Assembly: GCF_037975245.1 (NCBI RefSeq)
Contig: NC_092567.1
Location: 15,803,876 to 15,867,875, forward strand
Length of the DNA: 64,000 nt
Origin: Apostichopus japonicus
Taxonomy: Eukaryota > Echinodermata > Holothuroidea > Aspidochirotida > Stichopodidae
Reading direction: 5' to 3'
Position numbers and translations under genes: made by a program. Shown here piece by piece: positions 25,604 to 38,369 of the stretch; positions within the stretch are counted from its first letter, which is position 1; the number at the start of each line of letters is the position of its first letter. The notes under the pieces were generated by a model. It searched no databases. It was not told the origin of the DNA and saw only the letters and a program-made list of their open reading frames with translations.

Positions 25604-26600
25604 CACAATGGATAAATTGATGAGTTGATTATAGATATAAACGCTTTAAGAAGTAAGCCCAATAAAGAGTGCCGTTGAACACTAGATTCTATGAATTTAA
25701 ACGTTTATCATCGTTTATCATCGTTTATCTTTCTTTGTTGTCGTTATCACCGTAACATAAAACACCACAATGTATGCCATTAAAAAAAGAAATGAGCTCT
25801 TCTCTTAATTGTCAAATCGTTCGTAACTGCTGATTTCGTCTTCCACAACTTGCTAACAATTCAGTATAGTAGTGACAAGATTGGTCAACATTTCCTCACC
25901 ATGCTGGCGTGAGGAATCATACTATGATAATTTATTAGTAGAGAGCGATAAAAAAATGGATCTGAATTCGGTTTATAGGTTAGTTCCTATGAAGCTGTTT
26001 AGATGCCGGATTACAAGAGGATATCTGGCAACAGTCGGCATCACCTTAGCAATTGGGTTGAAACTGTTAAACAGATTAAATTCTTAAATTTCCTGTATTT
26101 GCAAGAACGACCAATCAAGAGGATTACACGGAAACTAAGCGTACATCCTAATGTGTCATATCTGCCCAAAAGGTTTAGAATACCTTGATGTTATATTAAA
26201 ACTACCTACTTTGATATTTCTGACATAACAAAGGATTTATTTGAAAAATGACAACAAGTCATAACATTTAACCTGTACATGGATATCTACAGCTAGGGAC
26301 AAGACATTAAGATGACCATTGATCCGTCGATCCGAATTATGTTTGCCTTTATTAGACTAGAAAAGTACAACACTAAACGATATTTGCATTAACTTAATTA
26401 TTATTGAGTACTTTCCTTCATTGACATCTAATTAGACCATAATTGATTTCAGATAAGCTGAACAAAATAGTTAAGAGAGTCATAAGCAACACATTTGACG
26501 TTCACCTGTTTATACCCTAATGGGTTTTTTTCAAATTTTGCCCCCAAATCATAACTTTTAAATGATGCGGAGAACGGATGCCGACTTTTTATCATATATC
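25604..26600. other. Intergenic, nothing recognised
   Basis: AT-rich DNA between the (TA)n tract and the repeat region that starts near 26600. No gene or mobile element is supported. Confidence 0.4.
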
Positions 26601-26634
26601 AAATGGTATTAGTGTTTAATTTATTATTGAATTT

Positions 26635-26930
26635 TCAGGGCAAAAACTTGAGTAGAATTTCACTTTTAACCGGTGAAATGCTTCTGATCTACATGAATCC
26701 ATTGTAGACATTGCAGATACCGATTTCTTTATTATAAAACAAATTTTAATATTGTTTTCATAGGTCCATAGTCTTTAAGAGTGTAATTTGAATATTCAAA
26801 CCATTATGTCATAATTTAAAATATTGATTTCTTAGGCAAAAACTTGAGTAGAATTTCCCTTTTAATCGGACGGGAACATGGTTCTGATCCACATGACTCC
26901 ATTGTAGACATTTATGCTAAAATTTAAAAA
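26635..26930. repeat. Two-copy repeat before the satellite array
   Basis: A block beginning ggcaaaaacttgagtagaat occurs near 26638 and again near 26835, each followed by a similar stretch ending in a ccattgtagacatt motif. The period is about 200 bp. It directly precedes the longer-period array and may be an older, diverged part of the same repeat-rich locus. Confidence 0.7.
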
Positions 26931-26969
26931 CCTCAAATTTTCGTCCAAATTTGATCACTTTGTAAGGGT

Positions 26970-29015
26970 TAAATACTCTTTTCAGCTGGAATCGAATCAA
27001 AAGGGCGCCATCGATCTTTCGTATAATTTTGAGATGGATTAAAAAAAGTCGTCATTTTCGCCCAAAATGAACAAAATCATTAGGGTATAGCCTTACAAAA
27101 TTGTCCATTTTCGGCAAAAAATTGAATGTTTTCAAAATAATGTCAGGATCGTATACCGAAGAATCCCAGCAGTCAAGAAAGGCTTCTTTCTCTATCAAAA
27201 GTGACATTCTATGAAGTTTTACACCTGTTAATTGATATGAAATGACATGATATAGCATATTGAATTTTTTTATTTTTCATCAAAACCGAATAACTTTAGT
27301 ACTCTTTTCAGCTCGAATCGAAAGGGCGCCATCGATCGTCCGTATAATTTTGGGAAGGATTAAACAATCGTCATTTTGGCCCAAAATGAACAAATACATA
27401 AGGGTATAGCCTTACCAAATTGTCCATTTTCGGCCAAAAATGAATGTTTTCAAAATAATGTCAGGATGTATACCACGGATTCCCAGCAGTCAGAAAACGC
27501 TTCTCTCTAAACAAAAGTGACAGTCTATGAAGTTTTACACCTGTTAATTGATATGAAATGACATGATATATCATATTAAAAAATTTAATTTTTCATCGAA
27601 ACCGAGTGACTTTAGTACTCTCTTCAGCAGGAATCGAATCAAAAGGGCGCCATCGATCGTCCGTATAATTTTGGGAAGGATTAAAAAATCGTCATTTTGG
27701 CCCAAAATGAACAAATACATAAAGGTATAGCCTTACCAAATTGTCCATTTTCGGCCAAAAATGAATGTTTTCAAAATAATGTCAGGATGTATACCACGGA
27801 TTCCCAGCACTCAGAAAACGCTTCTCTCTCTATCAAATGTGACATTCTATGAAGTTTTACACCTGTTAATTGATATGAAATGACATGATATATCATATTA
27901 AAAATAATTTTTCATCGAAATCGAGTGACTTTAGTAGTCTATTCAGCTGGAATCGAATCAAAGGGGCGCCATCGATCGTCCGTATATTTTAGGGAAGGAT
28001 TAAAAAAGTCGTCATTTTGGCCCAAAATGAACAAAATCATAAGGGTATACAAAATTGTCCATTTTCGGCCAAAAATGAATGTTTTCAAAATAATGTCAGG
28101 ATGTTTACCACGGATTCCTAACACTCAGAAAATGCTTTTCTGTAGACAAAAGTGACATTCTATGCAGTTTTAGACCTGTTAATTGATATGAAATAACATG
28201 ATATATCATATTGAAAAAGTGAAATTTTTATCAAAACCGAGTGACTTTAGTACTCTTTTCAGCTGGAATCGAATCAAAAGGGCGCCATCGATCGTCCGTA
28301 TAATTTTGGGAAGGATTAAAAGAGTCGTCATTTTGCCCCAAAATGAACAAAAATCATGAGGCCTTACAAAATTGTCCATTTTCGGCCAAATATGAATGTT
28401 TTCAAAATAATGTCAGGATGTATACCACGGATTCCCAGCACTCAGAAAACGCTTCTCTCTCTATCAAAAGTGACAGTCTATGAAATTTTAAACATGTTAA
28501 TTGATATGATATGAAATGACATGATATATCATATTAAAAACTTTAATTTTGCATCAAAACCGAGTGACTTTAAGTACTCTAAAGTCACTCTAAAGTCACT
28601 AAGGGTATAGCCTTACAAAATTGACATTCTATGAAGTTTTACATCTGCTAATTGATATGAAATGACATGATATATAATATTTAAAATTTTCATTTTTCAT
28701 CAAAATCGAGTGACTTTAGTACTCTCTTCAGCTGGAATCGAATCAAAAGGGCGCCATCGATCGTCCGTATAATTTTGGGAAGGATGAAAAAAGTCGTCAT
28801 TTTGTCCCAAAATGAACAAAATCATGAGGGTATAGCCTTACAAAATTGTCCATATTTGGCCAAAAATGAATGTTTTCAATTTTTTCCATCAAAATTCGAG
28901 TGACTTCAGTACTCTTTTCAGCTGGAATCGAATCAAAAGGGTCTCACCAATCGTCTGTATAATTTTAGGAAGGATTAAAAAGTCGTCATTTTGGCCCAAA
29001 ATGAACAAAATCATA
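26970..29015. repeat. Tandem array, period about 320 bp
   Basis: The landmark gggcgccatcgatc recurs near 27003, 27324, 27645, 27963, 28280 and 28749, a spacing of about 318-321 bp for the first five. Each unit has the same order: gggcgccatcgatcgtcc, a cgtcattttggcccaaaatg block, a gtccattttcggccaaaaatg block, a gtcaggatgtataccacgga block and a gttaattgatatgaaatgac block. Units after about 28570 are truncated or rearranged. Open frames within are short and not conserved as coding. This is a satellite-like array of five near-full copies plus partial ones. Confidence 0.95.
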
Positions 29016-29289
29016 AATCAGTCCTTCTTGTGGGAGATGTTCTCGGTTTTCAACCCCTCCTTTTCTTCTAAGGCATTTTCAATGGATAAAATGGTATCTA
29101 CTGCTGTGTCAGGACCGTAGTGGAACTTACATGTTGAAGCTTATGCGATGCGGGAGGATACATAGAAATGCTGATTATATACATCAGCTGCTCTTTGGTC
29201 GTTATTTTTTCATCTTGCTCTTCCTCCCTTTCAGAAGAAAACATTGATGTTTCCTCTTGTAAACCTGGAGACGAAACAGGGCTGCATAT

Positions 29290-29610
29290 TTAAGGCGCGC
29301 AGCCAAGGGGAGGGGGGGGGGCCGCCCGCACCCCCAACCCTTGAGCATATATTTTTTGTTTACGTTTTCATGATATCGCTAGTAATTTCAAATAGAAAAT
29401 GCTTAGATGCAACTTGCAAGACCTGGGAAGTGCCATTTCCAGCGATCTGCGAGGCATTTTCGGCCAAAATTGTCTTCTACGCTTCGCGCCAACACATGGT
29501 GGCGCTACGCTTAGATAGTTTCCAATACCGATTCTATTGCTCTGATAGTTTGCCTACATGTTCGCCCCTCCCTTGGAAAATTCCTCGCTACGCGCCTGGC
29601 ATATTCCATA
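29290..29610. mobile_element. Dispersed repeat related to the 1.27-kb transposon
   Basis: This segment is the approximate reverse complement of 20320-20540 inside the inserted DNA element. Shared blocks include a cgctagtaatttcaaa stretch, gcttagatgcaacttgcaag, and a tggtggcgct core. It begins next to a G-rich run and ends with ctcgctacgcgcctgg. Likely a fragment of the same transposon family. Confidence 0.7.
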
Positions 29611-32600
29611 ATTGACACCGAACATATAAATAACACAAAGAAAACATTACACGTTTTTTTTTTTTCATCAGTTGCTCTTCTTGACCTTCCGAAAATCCAG
29701 ATTTTTTAACAATAGTAACATGTCTGTATAAATCATGAAACAAACATCTAAAGCTTTACAAAAAGGAAAGAGCTAGTAAAAAAAAATGGGCAAATTAAGA
29801 AGAAACCAAAATATTATAACATGGCTTGATTTGCAGTTTGGCAACGATATGTTGGAAACGAAAAAAAGAAAAGAAAAGAAGATATGTCTGACTGTTTTTT
29901 CAACTTTCACTCCACACCGTTTGATCGTGTTTAACCAATATTAGCAAACGTCATCATAACTTGGGGTAGGTTATTATTCCAATACACTTTTCCATTGTTC
30001 CATATCTTATATTTGTCGAGCATCCTTCAACAATGTCTGAATATAATGCTATTTATCTGTTGACTTTCAGCAGCTATAGGGAACTAATGAATAATTAGTA
30101 TTATGAATAATTAGTAGCCTATTATGGATAATGAGTGAAACAATGACCTCCATTAGATGGGGAGAGTATGGCAAGAAAACGAAAGAGAAGCTTAAAAAGC
30201 AGACAATTTGGATACTGGCTGGAGAGGGTGTGGCGATTGAAGCTGAATCCCATGTATATAGGGGTGGGTCTGGGGGAGGGGTCTGGGGCATATCTGTTGC
30301 AATGTACAAAGATCTAATATACATATGCCATGACATCCTTTTAGGCTAAGCCCTCATGTGATAAACATTTATGCACCATTAGAGAATGCAGGCCTCACTG
30401 TCTCCTCAGGAAAGAAAGCTATACATTCGAAAGCTGATTGGTACATAAGATACACTGAATTGCGCGGATTTAAAAGTTGGTATATGAAGATATCATGTCA
30501 TAACCAGGAATGAGGCCTGGGGTAAAAAAAAAAAAATCACAGAATTTTGCAAATATTGCGGTATAGGACCCAGCTTGCCTATGCTACAGTGTGTTAGGAT
30601 AATAGTTTTTGTCCACTAGGATGAAAAGATATCACGGATATTCCGTGAATTCGCGGAAAAAGCTCATGCCTGCAAAACGTAAGATATCACAAAAAGTATT
30701 TCACAGAAGACAAGCAAAGTTTAACCACTTTGTTCTTTAATATGAAGACACAAAAGGCCGGAATATTACTGCAACCAAGACACCCATGAGATATTGGAAA
30801 GCATTTTCCAGAACTTACGTGCCTTGCTGACAATTTTTCCTTTTTTTTTACAGACCAGCGTACTTGTAGGTTCTCCCACGAAGGTATTCAAATGTCGATT
30901 TGGTTTATTAATCTTTTTCCGGAAGATACCACTGTAATATTACTCTCTGTTTTATCAGAACAGGCCATATATGAGTAAGCCAGACATTTGACAATCATAA
31001 GTAATTCTCATATTGTGCCTGACAGAAATGATAACCCAAAGAAACAGATGTGATGGATGCCGAATCCTAATACTGCTTATCAGATTAGGTTTTTTTTTCT
31101 TTTTTTAGTTTAGTTTCCTTATTCAACATAACTCATTGAAAAAAACCACAAAAAAAAACTCGACAAGACTGATCATAAAGCCTACAATGATGGAAAAGGA
31201 AATTGGTTGAAAAGAGATCCATAACACATAATTTTTCTAAACAAAAATTTTGCAAACTAATTTGGCTTCAAGCTAATCTGGCAAATTAGATTGGCTTCGA
31301 AAAGGCAAACATATTTCCTTTCAATGAAAGAGCACCTTTGGACTACTACAGATAATTGATAAAGGTGGTCAATCTAAAGGTCAAAAAACATAAATCTAAA
31401 GCACTCAAGATAATATTACTTGGAAAAAAACTATTTGGTTGGGGCTGAGCTTTGCATTCCCCAACACAGGGTTCTACTTAACACTCTTGAGGTTTACAAG
31501 TCTATAAAAATCAGTTTTCTCCTACAAAGTTGACAGTTACAACCGTTTCAGGCAAAAAGTGAAGTGTGAACATTCTGTTGGAAATAATTGGATGGCTAAC
31601 ACACCAATTCCAACTTCAAAGTCAACTGAAGAATGTTAAAAACTGTACCGAAACACACAAGACTGGGTTTCACACTGAACAAAAAGACACATAGAGTAAG
31701 TGATCTGTGGAGTATAAACCAATGTTCATTTTGTCATTATTTTGATGACACAAATTATTACAGATTAACGATTATTACAGAAATTGTTTCCTTTGATGGT
31801 AGAAGAAATGTAAAAATTAGTCATCTTAGCAAACCCAAAAAATAAACTGAGAATAAACAGCTCCATCACAGCCATCATTGTCTGGGCAATATAAAGAATC
31901 CATACTTATCGTTATAGCAAAGGACATGCCAGTATGCAAGTGTCCGTATAAGCTCATACTGGTGAACCCAAGTTTTTTCCATGTCTGTATGGAAAGCTTT
32001 GAAAGTCCGTAACAAGGACCCTGTAATTTTCTCGCATCGTTAGGTAACGGCCTACCCCCTCTCCCCCACCCCCAGCAGTTCTAAATGAAGGTTCTATTCA
32101 GATACATCAATTGTACCATAGTTCTTAACCAGAGGATTCAAAACCTACAAATTTTGATGCAGAAAGTTTTGTGGCCCAGAGGTCGTAGATTGACTGTCCT
32201 TACTGTAGTTTACAAACCCTTGTCATATTGAATTGTTTCTAGCGTGATAATGCAGTAGCAATGAAATAATAACCTTTACTTTCTTTCTTAGAAAACTTGT
32301 CTTTCTTTCAATGGTAGAGTATGGTCATGGAAGATTTTTTTTAAATACCAAACTTAACTTAAAATGGAAAGAACTATTAAATACTCATAACAGACAAGGG
32401 AACAATGCTGGCCTTAACAAAGTATCAGTCATCATACTCAAACTGTTGTAGAGTCAAAGGAACAAAAGCCAACAGGTGCATTTTGCGTCAGCAAATTAAA
32501 CTTGTACACTTCGATGGGTCAACTTTTACTTATCGATAGGATCAACATAGCGAAACGAAAAGGGAAAAAAAATAGAAAAAAAAAGGATAGAATGATCACC

Positions 32601-32948
32601 ATTGTTAACTGAGGAGGTGACATATAAGCTATGATATGGTCAGCTAAAAAGCACTACCAATATTTTTATAATATTCTTCAGGAATGCAAACAAAACATTT
32701 GAAGCTTACTCTCAAAAATGGCACAAAGGCCTTCTACTGGATCAACATCTGAAGTGACTTGAAGACAGACAATTGAGCGATGCAAATCGATATTTCATGA
32801 TAAAGGACCAGCGGGCCATCCTTGCAGCTTATATTGTGGGTGAAATCTGTGTTAAATGAGCAGCCTTTCACAGACAAACTAAACAATCAGGATTAATTAT
32901 TTGCAACTGGTTCGGTGGAAGGGTGATTCCTGAAGATCTAGCAGATTA
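29611..32948. other. Downstream flank of Caprin, mostly unassigned
   Basis: No coding exon was found. A MITE lies at 30505-30672. The part nearest to 32948 is probably the Caprin 3' untranslated region, but no single polyadenylation signal could be chosen: several AATAAA-like motifs occur on the minus strand. Confidence 0.45.
30505..30672. mobile_element. CAGG-ended MITE, copy 1
   Basis: About 168 bp with short terminal inverted repeats: left CAGGAATGAGG, right end AGCTCATGCCTG, whose complement is CAGGCATGAGC. The interior shares an A-run, a tcacagaattttgcaaa block, a gctacagtgtgttaggataa block and a palindromic tccgtgaattcgcgga motif with copies at 37153, 46419 and 46826. The CAGG-type ends resemble hAT-derived MITEs; this is an inference from the termini, and an 8-bp target duplication is not clear. 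Confidence 0.75.
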
Positions 32949-35701
32949 TTAAGCTGTTATAGGTGTGCCAGGTTTCTGGTACCCTCCACGTCCACGATAC
33001 TGTGCTTGACCTCGAGCGTTATTCCCTCCACGCCCTGCAAAAAGTGGTGTGGAAGAAGAAAAAAAGTTTTAATCTGTCAAATTGACAGAGAGAGAAAGAA
33101 AGGAGGACATATCAAACCAGACCTTGTAATGTTGGAGACGAAACAGAAAAATTAACAAATATGTGAGAATAATTAACAAATAAAATATGCAAATAAAAAT
33201 AATAAAATAATAAATAATAAATATAAAAAATATAAAGAAATAAAATTAAAAAATATATAAAAAAAATATAATAATAATAATTAATAAAATAATAAAATAC
33301 GCAAATATGTGAGAAAAATTAACAAATCAAATATGCAATGCATGATAGATTACTCAGGGTATCTGTTGATTACTTTTTAATTCTTAAAGAGCATTTTAGA
33401 GGTAAGTCTTTAAGTGTAAACATACATACCAAGTGTTACTCTCAATAAGGTTATTCAAATTATGATACATTCCTAAAATTTTTAAGAAACTTTCCGCACA
33501 TAAATGGCAACCTGTTCCCTTCAAAAAGTCTCAAACTGCTTCGTTTTTATTTCAAAATTTGACTCATCAAGCTTCCAAGCTGGAACATTGACTAGCTTCC
33601 AGCGACCTATCAAACTGACGCAAAATAAAATCGCATCAAATATAAAACTATGAATTAGCCAAATTCACAAACAAATTTTTACATGGCTTTAGTCTGCCAG
33701 AAAAACCCACATTCATTCCCAATGCAAAAGTCAGTCTCACTGGCAGTATCATGCTTTCCATTCAGCAGGTTTGTTCCTCCAAGTGTGGGTATATAAAAAA
33801 ATCAATTTAAAAAAACATGATACAGGGCTTTTCCAACAAAGCTCTGATCAGTAGCTTCTTCTTTCATTGTTGAGATGGATTACATCTCGATACTCTTTAT
33901 TGGATGGGGGTAGTGTGTGCAATAACCTGTCATGTCATTCATGGACTACACAAACAACGACTCTTGCTCTTTGCCTTTAACGGTTATACATCCTTGGAAA
34001 ATCAATTGACTGTGTGAATGGGATGCTATTTGATATCGGCAAGATGATCAGAAAATAACAAACTGTGAGCGCACCTACCCCCTCGGGGGGCCCCCCTGTT
34101 GACACCTCCTCTCCCTCGGTAATATCCGGTCTCTTGCGGTCTGTTGAAAGTATTGTAGGGTGCTTGTGTGAATCCCATCTCTTGCGTTCGTGGCTGGAAA
34201 TTTTCACGGGGTTGTGGTATGTAGCCGGAAGGGTAGCCGCCTACATTTATATAAAAGAATAAGAACACAGAACATTATATTTTCCATACACAACTTTCTT
34301 TGGAAATTTTTACGGGGCTGTGGCATGTAGCCGGAAGGGTAGCTGCCTCCATTTATATAACAGAATAAGAACACAGAACATTATAATTTCTTTAAACAAC
34401 TTTCTTTGGAAATTTTCACGGGGTTGTGGCATGTAGCCAGAAGGTTAACCGTCTACATTTATATAACAGAATAAGAACACAAAACATTATAATTTCTTTA
34501 CACAACTTTCTTTGAAATTTTTACAGGGGTGTAGCATGTACCCTCACGGGTAGCCATCTACATTATATAACAGAATAATAACATAAAACACCTATACTTT
34601 CTTTTCATAACTTTCTTTGGAAATTTTTACAGGGGTGCAGCATGTACCCTCACAGGTAGCCATCTACATTATATAACAGAATAATAACATAAAACACCTA
34701 TACTTTCTTTACAACACTTTCTTTGGAAATGTTTAACAGGGGTGTAGCATGTACCCCGAAGGGTAGCCGCCTACATTTATATAACAGAATAAGAACAGGA
34801 TTACTTCAAACACTAGGTTGGAATACTTTCTTTACACAACTTTCTTTGAAATTTTTACAGGGTTGTAGCAATGTACCCCGAAGGATAGCCGCCTACATTA
34901 TATAACAGAATAATGACACAAAACACTATACTTTCTTTACACAACTTTCTTTGGAAATCTTTACAGGGTTGTAGCATGTACCCTGAAAGGAGGCCGCCTA
35001 CATTGTGTAACAGATTAATGATAGTATTATGAAACAATACATTGAAATATTTATTTTTACATGCCTTTCTTTTTAAATTGGTTGAAAGGAGGAACATTTA
35101 AGTCTCATTATGCTATCAATCTCGACAGTGAAACAATGTGTTTTTTTTCTAATATCATAGTAAATTTTCACACAATCTAGACGATGTACTTTACTGCCAA
35201 ACTTTTAAGCCTGCTTGCAACACATTGAGCGAATGACAGATTCTGACTAAAAGGTTCCCTGCTCCTATACAAAATTGATCGGATGACTTGTGAGCAGATG
35301 CATTGACCGATTATATCAATACACTTTAGGCTATACGTCTGTGGTATGTACTTTGCATAGTAACGATGCCTCGGTCACCACTGGAGACCATAGAGTCACA
35401 CACAAAAATTATTTAAAATAAAAATGCACTACTGCTATATTTTCATATTACTCGTGTGCGATGACTGGAGCTGGTCCTGAATAATCAAAGAGAATCAAAT
35501 CTATCGAGGATTGATGAAACTTACCTCTTTGTATATTTGAATTGTTAAACCTGGGTGTGTTTCTTATGAACGGTAATCCAGAACTACCCCCTCTTGGATT
35601 TCGGTAACCAGGGCTACCCATAGCTCCTCCACGCCCTCCTCGGCTGCCTCTGTTATTTCTGGTATAACTATTTGGGTATGACTGGTACTGGTAGTTATTA
35701 T
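32949..35701 (-). CDS. CAPRIN1: Caprin exons 14-16: C-terminal RGG region
   Basis: Exon 14 (35701-35525) encodes [20 protein letters not shown], exon 15 (34240-34079) [15 protein letters not shown] through [15 protein letters not shown], and exon 16 (33034-32949) [20 protein letters not shown] followed by TAA. Arg-Gly-Gly repeats mixed with aromatic residues match the RNA-binding C-terminus of Caprin-1, which ends in a similar RGAPRGRGG segment. Phases are 1 at both internal junctions. Exon 15 is preceded by a minisatellite made of copies of its own 5' end. Confidence 0.9.
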
Positions 35702-38289
35702 CTGAAGAAAGTAAAACCACCCCGCAAAAAAAATTGATAAGAGAAATAAAAACACATTAAGAAATCAAAACATTTTTGAATGACCGAAAAATATTGCATC
35801 ATTTAATTGTTGAGTTCCTTAAAAAGAATAGTCCAGGTCAAACTTTCGTTTTGATATGTTGAAGAGGAACATAATCAATGCATTCTGGTGAAATTGGCAT
35901 TCAACTCCAATGTATCATTTTTGAGATATTGACAGTTGAAGTTGCCAATTTTCGTAATAATAGTGAACTTGGAGGAAACAGGTGTGACGTCATTGTTGCA
36001 CATTGATAAATAATGTTTTGGTTTCCTTAAAAATTTACATCTAATTTTAAACTCCACGATTGGATGCATCCATAATGTGAATGTTCCATAGGTACTGGTG
36101 TTTTATAAACTTCACATCCCCTTTAGACAAACTAATAACCCTATCCAATCCAAGGTCAAATCAACAGACGGTAAAATAAAGAAAAAACAAAACATTATTT
36201 GTCAGTGTGCAACTATGACATCACGCCTGTTTGCTTCAAGTTCACTTTTGGTAGAATATCACATAACTTTGACTGTCAATATCTCAAAAACGGTAAATAG
36301 GAATTGAATTCAAATTTCACCAGAATGCTTAGATTATGTTCTTCTTTAAACATATCAAAACGCAATTTTGACCTGGGCTATTTCTTTACCAACCAAGTGC
36401 ATTCGAGGCTCCGTCTATCTGGTTCTTGGTAACGAGACAGAGAGGATAATGCTAACAAATTTATAGAGCAATCGAATCACTCGAGAGGTGCTCTGCAGTG
36501 CTTTAACAACAAGAACAGAATGAGTTAACAAACAGACTCAGTAGGCTATATGAAATAAATACGATTTATGAGCGACCGAAACAAAGTTGCATGAACACAG
36601 TTTACAGAACTCAGTACAGTAATCACCACCATGAATTCCTTCCAGCTCTGCTGAAGAAACAGATGTAGAAATTTGTCTGCTATTCATCTATCAAATTTAA
36701 GCATGAATGCTTGGATATGGGAAGTATTATCAAATTTATTTGTTTTTCCAAAAAAAAAAAAATTTCAATTTTTTTCTTAATTTTTTTTAAACTGATTATT
36801 ACTTTCCTTAAATATACCTACAAATGTTTTCTGAAAGAATAAATAGGAAAACAAGGGAAAAAACGTTGAAAAATTGCAAAAAATATCAAATTAAAACCTC
36901 TTCAATTGTATGTCGTTTCTTTCTATGGAAAATACTGAACAGGATGCATACATGTGTAAAATAATTACCTATATTTGGAGGTGAGCTACGATATTCCACC
37001 GATCTTGTCTCTGATTCCGATTTCTTACCCGCTGATGATGGGTGACCGGTGTCAGAGGCAGCCTGCATCGACGAAGACGAGCTAAAATTAGAATCCTGTG
37101 AGAAAAATCGTGAGAAGAGACAATGACGTCAAAACTGTTTTTTGTAAGATCACAGGGATGAGCCTGGGGTAAAAAAAAAATCACGGAACTTTGCAAAAAT
37201 TGCGGTATAGGCTCCAGTTTGCGTATGCTACAGTGTGTTAGGATAAGAGTTTTTGTCCCCAAGGTAGAAGAGAAATCACGGATATTCTGCGAATTAACGG
37301 AACAAGCTAATGTCTGAAAATCAACTGTAAAATGAAATGAACATTTGGCTTAAGTTAAGCAAGCATTTCACACACAGGAATACGAGACAGAGGAAATAAT
37401 TAATCGGTAAAACTAGTCCTTCGCAAATTGCATCCAAGAACTTCCTGCTTCACATTCATCGTATATTTCTTCCTTTAGTTACCAGTTTTAATAGATACGG
37501 TTCAGTTGTAGGTGCAGAGTTGAATAGATCATACGCAATATGCTGGTTAAATCTAAACGAAACGTCAGTCAATTCAATCTGCTCCCAAAAAAAGGGTAGT
37601 TATTGCCTTCGTGTCTTAAAAACAGACAGACCATTATAGCAGAGCAAACTTAGGAGTAGTGACCTGATTATAAAACTTAGTCACTGTTTCAGACAAATAT
37701 GCTAGAAAAAAAAATTAATGGTCACTGATGTTCAAGCTTGAACAAGTGTTCTAGGTCAGAATTCAAAGAAAGAAAAAAAAAGGAGCTTATTCTATCAAAT
37801 CAAGACGTACATCTTGGCCTTTCAGAGGGATATGGACAGTCAGAACTTTCAGGAGAAAACTGAACCAACCACATAAACTATGACCAAGAATTAAAGTTGC
37901 TCTTTTCAAACTTGTTTATAAAAGTTTCTCTCGAGATCCCTTCCCTCCAACTTTCCGGGTGAACCAATGAAGTAATCTCTAGTTTAACAGTATACAAGGT
38001 CATGTGGCTTGCAACTGGCACCTACCAACAAAGAAATAGTTATAAGAGGGTCCCCAACCTAGCAAGTGCTGGTGAAGCAAATTTAGTAAAACACACAGGG
38101 CTGGTGATCCTCAAGTGTCACTTGGTTCGAATCTCATGCCAGCCAAAACATTCTTTGAACTTTCTGTTGTTGTACATCTTTGAATGATTTGATTCAGCAA
38201 ATCTGTCCATCGACCGATCCAGACCACAACAGGTATCAACCAGGACATCATGTGATGAAGTCATACTATATATGTTTATATTAACACAG

Positions 38290-38369
<80 letters not shown>

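Noticed and set aside
27925-28155. Open frames within the 320-bp array units
   Set aside because: They are not maintained from unit to unit and arise from conserved repeat blocks lacking stops by chance.
26970-29015. CRISPR-like array
   Set aside because: Units are about 320 bp with no short repeat/unique spacer structure, and the genome is eukaryotic.
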